A stretch of 64,000 nucleotides of DNA from Andrena cerasifolii (lineage: Eukaryota > Arthropoda > Insecta > Hymenoptera > Andrenidae): contig NC_135126.1 in the NCBI RefSeq assembly GCF_050908995.1, positions 13,578,001 to 13,642,000 of the forward strand, given 5' to 3'. The first letter of the stretch is position 1. Each line of letters begins with the position of its first letter. Shown here piece after piece: positions 9,751 to 21,584 of this stretch. The notes beneath the pieces were generated by a model. That model worked only from the letters and a program-made list of their open reading frames with translations. It made no database searches and had not been told where the DNA came from. Both the position numbers and the translations under genes were made by a program.

Positions 9751-12700
9751 AAAAAGGTCAGATTGATTTTGAAATTGTTCAAAGCTACGAGACTTGTAAA
9801 AGTCTGCTTTCAAGAGCTCGACGAGCAGAACATTGAAGAGAATATTTTTTTAGAAACATTATTTATGGTGTTAGGCTACAGTGATTCAGTGTGCATATTT
9901 AGTACACCCCCATATGTAAATGCGTTGTTTCACTGAAAAAATGATGTTTCGATGCATTAGCGTCGGTAGCTACTTTGCGCTTTTTTGGGAAACGTGGAAG
10001 TTGTACATACGAGGCTTGAAACTATCTTGCGTGGGTGGTGCCTCTAAAAGCCCAGTGGAACATGTAGAAAGCATGCAGACACGGATTTTTTAATGCGCGC
10101 GCATAGGGCATAGAGCTCCTTGCTTCAGCGCAAATTATGCTTCTATTTCTTTGAAATCTCCTTTTTCCTCCAAATTTTTGGTAAAATAAATACTACTTCT
10201 GTTAAATACGAACCAGGACCCTTTCGTTAGATGACTTTCCATGAATTCCGAATAACGAGGAAAGAAACGTTTCACGGAATTAATTATTCCACCACTACAC
10301 TTCGCTGCAAAAGGTTTGTAAATAACAAGGAATCTATCACCGGGCATTTATATTTATCCATTCATAAGTATCGTTCAGTACGTACATACATTTCCAAAAT
10401 ACAAAATTTATAAATAATTCCCGGCGTTTCGTGTGTTTTTGCCACTGAAGCATCCATATTATAATTTCGCATGAAATAAACGTGCATGACGCTGACGATA
10501 TTCCCCAGTGCAAATACACGATGTACAAATATGCTGCAACGCGTATAATTTCCGTTATAACAGTCGCTGACACTTCGTCCTGCTGTTAATTATAATTTTT
10601 TAGCAGTCTGGTATTTTTGACGGTCCGTCGGCGTAAATTAAAAAAGGGTCAGCGGAGAAGCTGCATCGTCTGTTTCTACCATTCGAGAGTATCGAGGAGA
10701 AGTATATTAAATGCAGCTGTTTTAAAGGAATTAAACGCAACATGCTTACGTACGAGAAACTTTTCTTGTACACTTATGTGGACTGTGATGCACTAACACA
10801 GTTTCCTATATTCACGTTTCAGTAAATAGTTTAAGGAGCGCAATTCTTCCTACATCCGCCGAGCCTCGGAAGCTCGTCTGCTGCAAGCCGAAGGTCTCTC
10901 GAACCTTTTAAGAGCACTCTGCAGTATTTCAACAACAGATCCACACTAAAATGTCACTAAATGCACTTTTTGAGTGCCAAGACAAAATATACTTCTGACT
11001 GTGAAAATCGATTCGTGTCTAATGTTTAGATATATTCTGAATGCAATATGAAACGTGTTACACCCTCAGTTCTAATTTACTGGTGGAGGTGAACTCATTA
11101 CGTAAAATGCAACAAAAACTTTCCTTATTTATAAACTTTATATCCATTGTTCCTTCGCTATTATTAATCCACTTCCATTTAAACTTTCTGGAATTGCTAT
11201 CCCTTCTATGTTTTCTCAGCAGCAGAGCCCTTGCACAGCTGTAATTTGAGAGAAGTCCATTGCAACAGCTGACTGACATGTTCTTGCTAATGCATGGAAA
11301 ACTTTAATGGAAAACCTTATTCCTTATATTTGATGGCATTTAGGAATTCAGAGAAACTCAATAAAATGAAAGGCAGAGTACCGTGAACTGCATTGGCCTG
11401 GGAAATGAAAGATGTCATTGAGACCAATTCAGAATCGATTTAAATGCCAAAAATGTGACCTCATTTTGCGATAGATATAGCAGGTGGTCGTATTGAATTT
11501 AAAAAAAATCAAATACTTGAAGGGAATATGTTAACCGCGTTGAATTTCAGTTAATAATACAGACTGAGCGTTGAATGTGAAACGTAGATGCAACTTTATA
11601 TTAGCCTTGAAATAAGTTTTTAGTATCTCAAATTTTCATCCACTTCTATAGTTTCTTGCGATAGTTTGCGTTCATAAAACGAGTCCAGCAATTTAATACT
11701 TTTACAAGAACAGTTTTTCTGACAAGATGTGTGCGCGTGACATGGTTGTGCAGCCCTACTTCAACTTCGCAAAGTTATTATATTCCTATACGGCCGACGC
11801 TTCGCTTACTTCACGAGCAAAGCGTCTTCTCCAGCTTCCCCCCGTTTTGTCAACAAACTTCCATTCCCATCGTGCAGAAATGCGATGCTTCGGAGGCGTA
11901 ATTGGGAAACACTGACAACTATCTGCCCGCCAAGTATGAAAGCACACTAAATCGTATTCCTAAAGAGTGAAGCCAGGGCATTAATTAACTTTGAAGCAAC
12001 GAAGTAACTGTGGAATTGTTTTGGGATGAGCTTAATGCAAAGAGAAAGTGCAGTTGTTTTAGATTACTAAAATTCCCCGAGGCAACGGCATATACTATTC
12101 CTCTATTTTCTGTCAAAGAGAATGGAAAATAATCAAATCGATTTTTGGATGCATTTAGAAATTTTAGGGGTAGGAACTTCGTTCTGCTTCTATTTTAATC
12201 ATAGATTCTACGAACTAGCCAGCAAACAGAGACGACAAGAATTTTCAAAACAAATTAAAAATATCTCAGTATTTCTCGACCAATAATTCCACCAAACGAA
12301 TCTCACGGGAATTATTAACCCCGATCAATCGTTGCAGAAACGGGTATGTGAAAAGAAAGGAAAAGGAGAAAGGATATTTTTGAATTTTGCAGCCGGCACG
12401 TGCACGAAGGAACAGCAGAGGATTCAAAGCGAATCGAAAATGGATTCATCCGCTGCCAGTCGGCCGATTAAGCGGCGTATGAATTTTTAACAGGGCCGGT
12501 GGCATATCACGTTTGTATTAAACGCTGCGTGCTTGCCACTGTTGTCGGTTAACCCGAAATTTATCCAGCTGAATCCACAAATGCTAGTCGGCGCTTGCTA
12601 AATAGTTGCTGGCACGCGCTTACACCGGCTCCTCTTTGGGCGTGATTTAGGTACGAGCAAGTAAAGCGGGCATTCACGTAAAATACACAGATCATTCCGT

Positions 12701-14450
12701 ATTAAAATACACCTGTTCCCAGCGATGCATAGCACGCCTTTGAGCCCATCGAGCCCTCAGCCACGATTACGTTTAAAAGGGGCATCACTTTCAATCGTGA
12801 ATTGACATGAAAGTTGAATAACACGATTAAACCCAGGATCTGACACACACGATTGGTCGTAGCATTTTCCCTGCCGGTTTACTACCAATCAAGAATGTAT
12901 CCCTGCGCGAAACGAGTATGCTCTAATGTGGAACGCAGTGTAGTAACTGATTCACACGTGGACATGGATTCTCTGAGCATTTACAATTATTTGACTGGAT
13001 GATAGAATTTGTGGAAATAAAAAAGTCAATTTTAGTCGATGCATATCCGTAAATTAATAATTCCTGAAGTAGGTGGGTGTTTTGTTTTTTAGAAAGGTCT
13101 TCTCTATGTTTGAGGTACTCTTGGGTTGTAAATCTTGTGCTACAGTTTGTGTAGGTATTCATGCAGAGAATGTATGTATTTGTGTGTTGTATATAAATCA
13201 GTATTAGGTGCCTTTTCATATGCACACAGAATCTGAGGAGCAGTCAAAGGAAATTGTTGCAGATAAAGAAATGTTGAAAAATATGGATTTACTATTTATT
13301 TAGAGAAGCTACAACTATTTGAAATGGGGAACAATTGATATTCGTTTAATTACTCATATTCGTTTGAAACTCACCAGTTTTTGGTGCGCTGAGTTCTGAG
13401 GTCTACGAAAGGTACACCCCGGTCTTCTCTTCTTTCATTTAACTTTGATATATTTTAAATGGCTCAGGGAAGTTTCGCTGATTACATCGAATCCAACATT
13501 CTCGTTGCAATTGCAGCAAAGGAACGAGAGACAATAACAATTTTCTACATTTCCAATCCACTCTTTGTACGGTAACAGGCGAATGCGATTCAATTACTTT
13601 TACGCAATCGTCGAGGAAACGACGCTCTTTTTCTGACCTTTTTCTCAATATACTAATCAGTCGACAGCAGCAGCTGCGTATTTCCCCCGACAAATAAATA
13701 TTTGCGACGCACTTTGCATTTAAAGTGTTGGTACTAAAGTTTTAACGGCTTAGACATTGTGCTTGTGAAAATCATGATATGAAATAACTGACTCGTATAA
13801 AGATAATTCATTCCTGCGAAATTCAACTTCTACATAAAGTTATCTATTTGTAAATATCGATTTCATATAGCTTCCTATTTGTGAGTCCATTTTGAAAGTG
13901 CCTGAAAACAACATCCACTTCAAACACTTAATATTTAACTATCTTTAGAAAGAGGAAGGTACTTTATTAATACCGTTTATCAAGACAATGCAATTAATCA
14001 CTACACCGCCCAAAAATATTTAAATAACCACTCAAATGCTGATTTTAACTCCGTAAGTTAACTCGAGATTATCAAAGACAAATTGTGCATGAAACCAAAT
14101 CATAAAGTACAGCTCATAATATTCCAAGAATATTAAACACATCTCACAAGAAAATTCCAGCTTAAGCAAGACACAGCACCCCTATTAGTAACCCAAACAA
14201 TGAATAATCCATCATAATATAGGTATGAATAAAAAGAGAAGTGGTTTCCTTTCTACCTAAAAATACTACAGGTACGTGGGCATCACAAACAATTTAGTAA
14301 TGTCAAACTATCGGAAAATCCTAGTATACACACACACTAGTAATACGTAAGACAGACTATGCGACATATTCCCTTCATTTTCAAAAACCACACCCCTCTA
14401 CGTTTCTTAAAACTCTTACCTCATCTATCGCACAATTCATCACCGACACA
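9751..14450. other. Spacer, no gene seen
   Basis: Mixed AT-rich DNA with no element I can delimit. Frames such as 10337-10573 minus, 11041-11244 plus, 12923-13225 minus and 13439-13693 minus are short and lack motifs. GC rises moderately at 12380-12800. Confidence 0.5.
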
Positions 14451-17400
14451 CTTAATTACTCCCATCGTATCAGTCGCTATCGTTTACGGCAGGAAATAGT
14501 TCGTTAGATTTTTCAGTGAAGAGCACAGCGAGACACGAATATGAAGGTGCGGTTGAACGGAAGTGTCCGTTGGCGAGGGCGCAATTCGCGTAATTGGTCG
14601 AAAGGCGAGGACGATGTTCCTCGCCGGAAGTGAAATAGCCTATAACTCTTCGTAAAAGCTCGAGGCCGGATTGCCGAGATCGGTAAAAAAGTTGAAAGAT
14701 GCCCGGGGAAGAGGCGTAAGTGAAATTCAGTGTAGAAGACTTTAATTCAGACGGTGACTCTAGAAATCTCCTATTGATGCGCCGGAATTTATCGACGGCC
14801 CCCTAAAAATTGATTCCCCTTGGCTCGCGGTGAATTACGGCTTTTCCAACGGAACAAATATTTGAAGGATTTACCTCGTCCCGTTTTAAGTAACCATTAT
14901 TCGCCTCTGCGTACGAGCAGAGGAAAAAGTTTCTCGTTTCACGGACCCAACGTTTCTCCCACGAAGGGATGCTCGTCGGAACAGGAATAGATTTCAGCGC
15001 GTCAAATCTTCCCTTGTTTAATTAAAGAGCGTACTCCTTGGAGAAATTCGGCAGGAACACGGTACATTTTTTACTTTCAGAAGCTTTCGCGTGGCTACGA
15101 ATAATATTTTTCGTTGAATATTCATCCGTGTTGGAGAAATGTGTTGCAATTTACAGAGTCATTAGACTGTCTTGTATAAAGTTACTGTACTTTTTTTGTA
15201 GGCAGATTGTAGTAGTGTAAACCACATAAGTTTCACCCACGAATTAGACTCTGTATGTTTACGAGACATTCAAACTTTCATAATGACGTCGAATAATTTT
15301 AGAGTGGGGGAGTAATAGGGGTGAAATAATGACCTATATTTAAAGGTTCACACATTCTACGAAACTGATAATTCTTCATTTCTGTGAGAACCTATGTTTT
15401 TATCCACGAGAATTTAGAAATTAATTGGCATGTATAAGATTATGAACAGGTAGGAAAGACAGGGTCTTAGAAAAAAGCTTTAAAATAATGGAATTTTTCA
15501 AAAAGTAATATTGTAAACCATTTGATAAAATAGTTGAAGTGGAAACGTATATAATAATATAAGCAATATAAAGTTTGTCCAAGCACATTGCTTGTAGAAT
15601 CACTGGTAAATCAGTTTCAGTAGTCTACTACACCATAAATCAGACAACTCTTATAGGTATCTAAAAATCTCATACTTAAGCCGCAATTTTTGAAAATTGA
15701 TTCTCAATAATGTAATATAAACAATCAGTTGAAAGAATTAGTACTTCGCACCTAATTGTTGCAAGCACTGATAAATAAAATAGTGTAACTTATATTTAAT
15801 CGTGTGCAATGAGACAAACCGTTTTGAGTCCCCCATTAGCAAATTTGAATGGAGAAGTTTCGACTATAACATACTTAACTCATGTATCTTAAATCATCGT
15901 TGCGAAGTTCGTAAGCTCCCGAGCATCATCATTTCTATAATCTCTTAATAGTATCGGGACAAGAGTGGTGCCGCGTTATCACAAGATTGTAGTGTCGCCG
16001 CGCTAATGTACGTACCTCGCAACTGATAATACACTCCCTATCTACTTGCCTTTATAATTACAAATCCTATACTTGATGCAACTGGAGGCGCAATTAACGC
16101 TAAGGGCGTAAAGTTAGGTTGTTATTTCTCACAAAAAGGGTTGAATGTGAATTGTTACAGTTCTTTAAATCGACGAGAGTCTATTATAGGTCTCCACAGA
16201 AATTTACTATGAGGAGTTAACTATGAGGAACTTAACTATTATTATTACTTTAGTTTATGTCCTGCAAGAACTGTCTATTAATTCATCAACTTCGAAACAC
16301 ATGTAAAAACAGTATGCATATGTACATCCATATTCACCGTGACGAATGTCACGTGTCCACGCTGAAACGCACATGGTAAATCGATGCGCATATTCCTGAG
16401 CAACTACATCACTATGCGTGTTCGCGTAATTTCCCGATAATGTCAACGCAATTTCGCTTTGCCTTCGCCGAGCACCGTCATTAATATGCGTATTTTAGAA
16501 CAAGTGACATCGTTCGGTATCCCTTTAGCAAAGAGACCCTTTACTCGTTAAGCAATGTACGATTTCGTCCCTCTCTGAACCAAGCAGTACCTTTTGCCAA
16601 ATCGTAACAATAATCACCATACTTTTTATGGATGAATTCTGTAAAGAAAGCTAGAATATTAACGAACGTTTCGTTTGTGCTTCTACGGCCAGTAAAAATA
16701 ATTGGAAGGATTAAGGGAGGATATTAGTCTGCGATAAAAGCTCTGCAAAGGAAGACGACATGCCTTCTGTCGAGAATTTCAGTAGCTAGAGCTGCAGCTT
16801 CGCTACTCAAACTGCGTGAAATTCAACAAAATTACCAAGCCCGAGGGAGAGAGCAAATTTTAATTAAAGACAATCGACGGTGGATCCGTGTAATTGTAAA
16901 TACAGAGGTATAGCTGTTGTAGCGACGAGTGGCACCGTTCGCCAAAATTTTGCTCTGTACGCTAACTGCAGGAAGAGGACAATTTAAAATATCGAAAAGC
17001 AAAAGCTGCCTCGTCACGTTCATGGAAATATTGATACTTTTCAATGGCGTGTCTTCTAAATATTTTTTAGTAATCGTGTTACGGTATGAGAAATCTAGTT
17101 GTTCAAAGAAAGAGTTTTAAGAGCAAGTGTGAAATCAACGTTAGATATATTTCATTCAGAAATTAATTAATTTCAACGATAGTAGTACGCAGAAAGTATT
17201 GAATAAAATACAATCACAACACGTCTCGCTATAAAAGACAATAGAAACTAACACTTATGTGCTTCTAGGAATAAATTCCTAGATCCTACCACGAAGATGG
17301 TACCTGATTTGCAGTCGACACATTCCAATTATGAAATAATTGCCCAACTCGAAAGTACCAAATGAGACTTATACCTATCGTAAAATCGAATCTTCACGAA

Positions 17401-18193
17401 TTTTCTTTCAGCATTAAACAATTTCGTGTCAAACAAGTGGAAACGACCGAGTACCTACTTGCTTCAGAAGCTGTCCCATTAATAGTTTTGTAAAAATTAA
17501 AGGCAATTATCGAGAGGCAATAACAGCAGTTAAGGTAACGTCATTAAATAACAGACGCAACAAACGGTCGTTACACGTAATTTCCAGCAGAATGTCGTAA
17601 TAGCCAGGAAAATATAGTAACTGGTAGAAAAGCGTTCCCTGGTAGAATTTGCCGCCATTAAACGGGACTGCGACGCAATGTTAAATCTTCGTGCACTCTA
17701 TTGCGTGGCACTTTAGTAGGTATAGAATAAATAATTGTAACGTGGAACTTCAATAATACAGCACTAATGAGATTTCGGTAGCAGATTATCGGATATTCCC
17801 GACTATTGGGTGATACTCCTCGAGATATCGCAACACAAATATCCGCCGTTTTGCGAGTAAAACCGCTTTGGCGAACGATAACCGCGACCCTTTAGTATTC
17901 CACAAGCGAAGATGAACGTTAACTCCTTTAGAAGCGGATTAGTATGCTTATCGTATCACAGTGTGTATTAAGAGCCACAAATGAATCGAGGCCACGAAGC
18001 TGTAGCCTCTTAATACTGAAATTATTTAGCTGAAGAGTTTCCTTCCATTCTATGGGAGTCTGGAAAATGCGTTTTCGAATATTTTTGTCAAAATTTGTTA
18101 AAATATCTAGGGCCAATAGACAACTCTAGTTTGTGCTTATCTGCAGAAAATGTAAATAATGTATAGAGTGAAAGTAATTTGTGACTAGGGGTA
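14451..18193. other. Spacer, no gene seen
   Basis: A more GC-rich patch at 14460-14960 contains a 30-codon frame and a GTAAGT site at 14713 but no recognisable exon. The rest is AT-rich, with occasional phrases such as TTAGGTTGTTATTTCTCAC at 16110 that do not extend into a mariner terminus. Confidence 0.5.
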
Positions 18194-18524
18194 ATATGTA
18201 GGGGATTTCCTCCTGATTACAACGCAATTTTTGTTTGCTGCCCAAATTCACTCGAAGGGGGTGACATTAACCCCCGAAAATTCGGCTATTTTCCGATTTT
18301 ATGTTATAACTCGCGAAATGTAAGGGATAGAAAAAAAGTTTCAAGACAAAAGTTACTTATTTTAATTAGATCTATCATTTGGTAAAAAAATATTTTACAG
18401 TTCACGCGTTATAACAGAAAATCGTAAAATAACTGGGTTTTCAGGGGTCAATTATATCCCCTTAGAGTGAATTTGGGCAGCAAACAAAAACTGCGTTGTA
18501 ATCAGGGTGAAATTCCCTACATAT
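18194..18524. mobile_element. 330-bp hairpin element with arms of about 140 bp
   Basis: Nearly the whole element is one inverted repeat. The left arm is about 18194-18335, the right arm about 18382-18524, and the loop is under 50 bp. Both arms read, from the outside in, AATATGTAGGG, CTGATTACAACGCA, TTTTTGTTTGCTGCCCAAAT, TCACTC, AAGGGG and later TTATTTTCCGATTT-like and GTTATAAC. There is no transposase frame. A 99-codon minus-strand frame (18452-18751) overlaps the right arm and is incidental. The structure is that of a foldback or MITE element. On the right, the flank runs to a CCCCTTAA at 18778-18785, the same terminal motif as other repeats here, so the full element may extend that far. Confidence 0.75.
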
Positions 18525-19180
18525 TCACGAAGTTTCAGACTTTTTTGAATTTCAATTTTTAAAGAAAATGAAACGGAGGGAAATCGAAAATGCAATTCAA
18601 GGAATTCTTCAAAGTCAAAGGAACTTCGTAAGAGGGGAACAAAAAGCCTATTAGAAAACTTTGAAACGATTGTAGGTACATAATGAGAGAAAAATAAAGC
18701 GATTAACGAAAAACAGTTCACTCTGCCCATCAGGCGTAACAAAAACCCCATGCTACTTATAGAATGACCTACTACGTCCCCTTAAAAAAAAACAATTCTT
18801 TCTCACACGTCTCCCTTACCGTCGAAAGCAGTGTCCACAGGTATGGAAGCTAAGCCGAACATCTAGCAGAAGGGTACACAACAACGCCCCATTTTATTTT
18901 CCATCGATTAATCTCGAAGCGTATAGCCCGTAAGTCACGCAGTTTCCCGGTGACGGGGCCGGTCAAACGACCTCGTTAACGGACAAAAGGGGAACGAGCT
19001 TCCAATGATTCGCGATGAATCGATACCGCGGGGGCGTCGACGCATCGGTGCGTCGCGTTCATATGCACCGAGGTCACAGTCGCAACACGGTGGAATCGCG
19101 GATGGAAAGCACCAGCGACAAACGAAGGGCGCGACAACTCCTCTCGACTTGTACTCGCGTCTAAGAGCCACCCTGAACCT
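18525..19180. other. Flank of hairpin element and CpG-rich block
   Basis: 18525-18785 may be the outer part of the hairpin element, ending in CCCCTTAA. The DNA from 18890 to about 19180 is GC-rich and CpG-rich, with open frames on both strands (18935-19465 minus, 19005-19241 plus). The minus frame runs straight through repeat families Y and X, so I do not treat it as a gene. Confidence 0.4.
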
Positions 19181-19370
19181 GTCAGCTGGGGAAGACGAGT
19201 TACCTCGTCGTTCGAAAATTACTTCGCGTTGGGTAAGATGAGTTGATTCGTCACGAAAATTTCGAAACTTCATAATGTCTTGGATTAGGTATACATCGTA
19301 TTTACCGTGGACGAGAAGAGTTCGTCTGTAATGATTATTAAGCATACAATTTATTTTTAACACACTGGAG
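19181..19370 (+). repeat. Family Y interspersed repeat, copy 1
   Basis: It starts GTCAGCTGGGGAAGACGAG and contains a 68-bp block (19191-19258) that matches 23701-23768 without gaps at roughly three of four positions, including GAAGACGA, CTCGTC, GTAAGATGAG, GATTCGT and ACGAAA. The block begins with a short palindrome of the form GACGAGTTANCTCGTC. TAGGTATACA near 19288 also has a counterpart in copy 2. No coding capacity. Confidence 0.5.
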
Positions 19371-19405
19371 ACGTTTCTGATCGAGAAATGACTGAGAAAG
19401 CTTTT

Positions 19406-19812
19406 CAGGAGTTCGCCTCTGATTGCTTCGGTTTTTGGATATGTTTTAGGAGACCGAAAAATCATAAATAAGAGAACGTATTTTCTATTTTGTCCCGTTT
19501 ACACATTTCGGGGTGAAAGTATCCCTCAAAGCTTATGAGCTTTGGATAAGGGGTACAAAAGTTCCTATTGTTAGTTTAAAGAATATTATACCATTGTGAA
19601 TATCAGCATCAAGTATGTATGTCAAGTTTTATATAAAGTTTTATTCATCACAATGTTATAATATTCTTTAAACAGATAATAGGAACTTTTGTACCTCTCC
19701 TTACGAATTTTGAGAGGTGGCTTCACCCTCAAATATGCAAACGAGCCAAAATAAATGAACACGTACCTATTTGTTATTTCTCGGTCCTCTAAAACATATC
19801 CGAAAACCTATC
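19406..19812. mobile_element. Family X palindromic element, copy 1
   Basis: Long inverted repeat of about 400 bp. Both ends read (C)GGTTTTTGGATATGTTTT and GAGACCG or GAGGACCG, then AAATA. Further in, both arms share a TTTCGGGGTGAA or TTTGAGGGTGAA box, GGTACAAAAGTTCCTATT and TTTAAAGAATATTATA, closing in a short loop around 19610-19625. The left end has CAGGAGTTCGCCTCTGATTG. The matching right outer end has eroded after 19812. There is no transposase. The architecture (full-length fold-back, non-coding, dispersed) is MITE-like. Superfamily is not assignable from the ends I can read. Confidence 0.75.
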
Positions 19813-20859
19813 CTTCAGTTAACTGTTAACAGGTTAACCATGGATTTCCGTGGACGAGGATGGCTCGAGGTAATTGGAGGCCGTGTGTCGAGGATCGTCA
19901 GGGCATGCTGTCGCCGTGCGCCACCTCCGGTCCACGGTAAATCTGCTGGCTCGTTAAACGCGCCGCGATCGAGATTATTGTTCCCCCGTTGCGTTTAAAG
20001 CCGACCACCAGCCACGTAAATCGCGTTGCGACGCCTCCCAGCTTTTGTGCGGATACTTGCTTCGGGCTCGTTTCGGCCGATCTGTTGCAGTCCCCAGGGT
20101 TAAATTACCCTGGCTGCTGGCACGTTTGCGATTTCTTTACGCGGCGATGAGTTTGAGGGGGTAGATTGGCTATTACTGCTCGTTGCGGTGGTTAATTCTT
20201 CAGAAGCGTTGGTGACTTTTTGGCAAATAGAGGAAAGGAAATCGCGTGGGAGGATGATGGATATGAAATATTGCGATCTTTATGAACTTTCCGTGCGTAT
20301 TGTAATTTTTCGGTAGAGGCCGACTTCTGTTGCTGGATATGGGTTTCATCGCTAAATTATAATACCTACGACAGGGAAATTGAAAAACAATTTCATTTCC
20401 ACGTTTCGGTAGCAGGCTCTTTGAAGTCGTCCACAAAAGAAATTCAATTTTCCATACGCGCGATCTTCAGCATTGTAATTGAAAATTATCGTGACAGCCT
20501 CGATGGCAGAAAAACGATGAAAGTAACGTACAAGGTAGGTAATAATACGAAAGTCGATGGAGATTGGAATTCGCAATTCTTCCGCCATACACGCGCGCTA
20601 ATTGATCAAAGACATTTTTAATTAAACGCGGCATTTTTAGGACTCATCCGAAATGCCCGCGGATTCTCGAAAGTATAAAAGGTATTCCGCAGATGCTGCA
20701 CTTCAGTTGCTTCCTGAAATCCTTCCAAGCGTTCGACTATCACTTTGATGGATCTAAAGAATGGTTGCTTTGATCCGATCGCCGTGAAACGAAATTTCAT
20801 GCATAAGGGGAAGGTTTCCACGCTGGAGGATGGAAGGTTCCGCGCATAATTTCAATTTT
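19813..20859. other. Spacer with CpG-rich start
   Basis: 19840-20160 is CpG-rich, the rest AT-rich. Short overlapping frames on both strands have no recognisable content. I see no element boundary in it. Confidence 0.5.
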
Positions 20860-20952
20860 TGGGTCGGTACCCACGTGGGACCGATGTACGATGACGGTAT
20901 TTTTCGGTTCCATATCCAAAACCTTTATAGAAACCGAAAAAAACGCAAATAC

Positions 20953-20970
20953 CGGTATGACGTCATACCG
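20953..20970. other. 18-bp perfect palindrome containing a CRE-type TGACGTCA
   Basis: CGGTATGAC is followed directly by its reverse complement. The centre TGACGTCA is the consensus cAMP-response or ATF/CREB site. It belongs to the subterminal region of the ACCGGTAT element, so it more likely reflects transposon architecture than host regulation. Confidence 0.7.
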
Positions 20971-21159
20971 ATAGATGCAAATATCGGTATATTTACCTAT
21001 ATTTATCGTTATTTTTTCGGTTTTCGGATTTTATTACAGTTTTCAAAATATTATTAGACAAGAATCTATACGCTAAACGTATATTAATATATTGAAATTT
21101 TTATGAAAAGATATTACGTTATGTCGGTTTTTTACAGCTTGAATTAATAAGGGTTGTGA

Positions 21160-21390
21160 AGATACTAGCTTTACTACTCGGCTTCGCCCGAAATTTAATT
21201 TTGATTTTATAAAAGAAAAAAAAATTATTAGGCCTTTTTTGTGAAAATAGTCACATTTATCTGGATTGGCCAGGCATAATTAGCTGAAGTACAATTCGTG
21301 ACCCCAGAGTTTACCGTTCGGAAGTTTTTAGGCGACAGACAAACACACAAACATAAGATACAGTTTTTCTGCTTAATAGTATAAGATTAC
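21160..21390 (+). mobile_element. LINE-like 3' fragment nested in the hAT-like element
   Basis: It begins with TAGCTTTACTACTCGGCTTCGCCCG, a CGGCTTCGCCCG phrase very common at the start of insect non-LTR or SINE-like 3' modules. It then has GACAGACAAACACACAAACA near 21335 and ends in the AT-rich stretch TTAATAGTATAAGATTA. It separates the two ACCGGTAT-rich halves, implying insertion into the older element. No coding frame. The family is uncertain. Confidence 0.5.
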
Positions 21391-21584
21391 TTTAATCTAC
21401 TATGTCACCCAAAGAGGAGCCGGAAAATACCGGTATTTATTTCGGTTTCGGTACTTTGACGATTTCGGTATTCACCTATTTCGGTTCTGTAATGGTTTCG
21501 GTACTCATCTGTTTTGGCATCGGTTTCGGTATAGCTTTGTTGACGTAATACCGGTATCAAACTTGTACCGGTTTAAAGTCCCTG

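Larger units (their letters stand above)
20860..21584. mobile_element. hAT-like element rich in ACCGGTAT palindromes, interrupted by an insertion
   Basis: Both flanks carry many copies of ACCGGTAT, TTTCGGTTTCGGTA and related motifs. The right end, read on the minus strand, begins CAGGGACTTTAAACCGG. A CAGGG start and dense short palindromes below the ends are typical of hAT elements. The inner left sequence ATACCGGTATGACGTCA mirrors ATACCGGTATTACGTCA on the right. The left terminus is eroded (somewhere in 20860-20925), and no 8-bp target duplication is preserved. Between the two halves lies an unrelated LINE-like block (21160-21390). No transposase remains. Confidence 0.55.

Noticed and set aside
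14700..14720. GTAAGT donor with an upstream 30-codon frame starting at about 14541
   Set aside because: The frame stops well before the donor, so it cannot be a coding exon joined to it.
16110..16140. TTAGGTTGTTATTTCTCAC as a mariner end
   Set aside because: Only the first eight bases fit. No partner terminus or transposase nearby.
18935..19465. 176-codon minus-strand frame, second longest in the window
   Set aside because: It runs through repeat families X and Y and a CpG-rich block, with an overlapping plus-strand frame. No domain or splice context.
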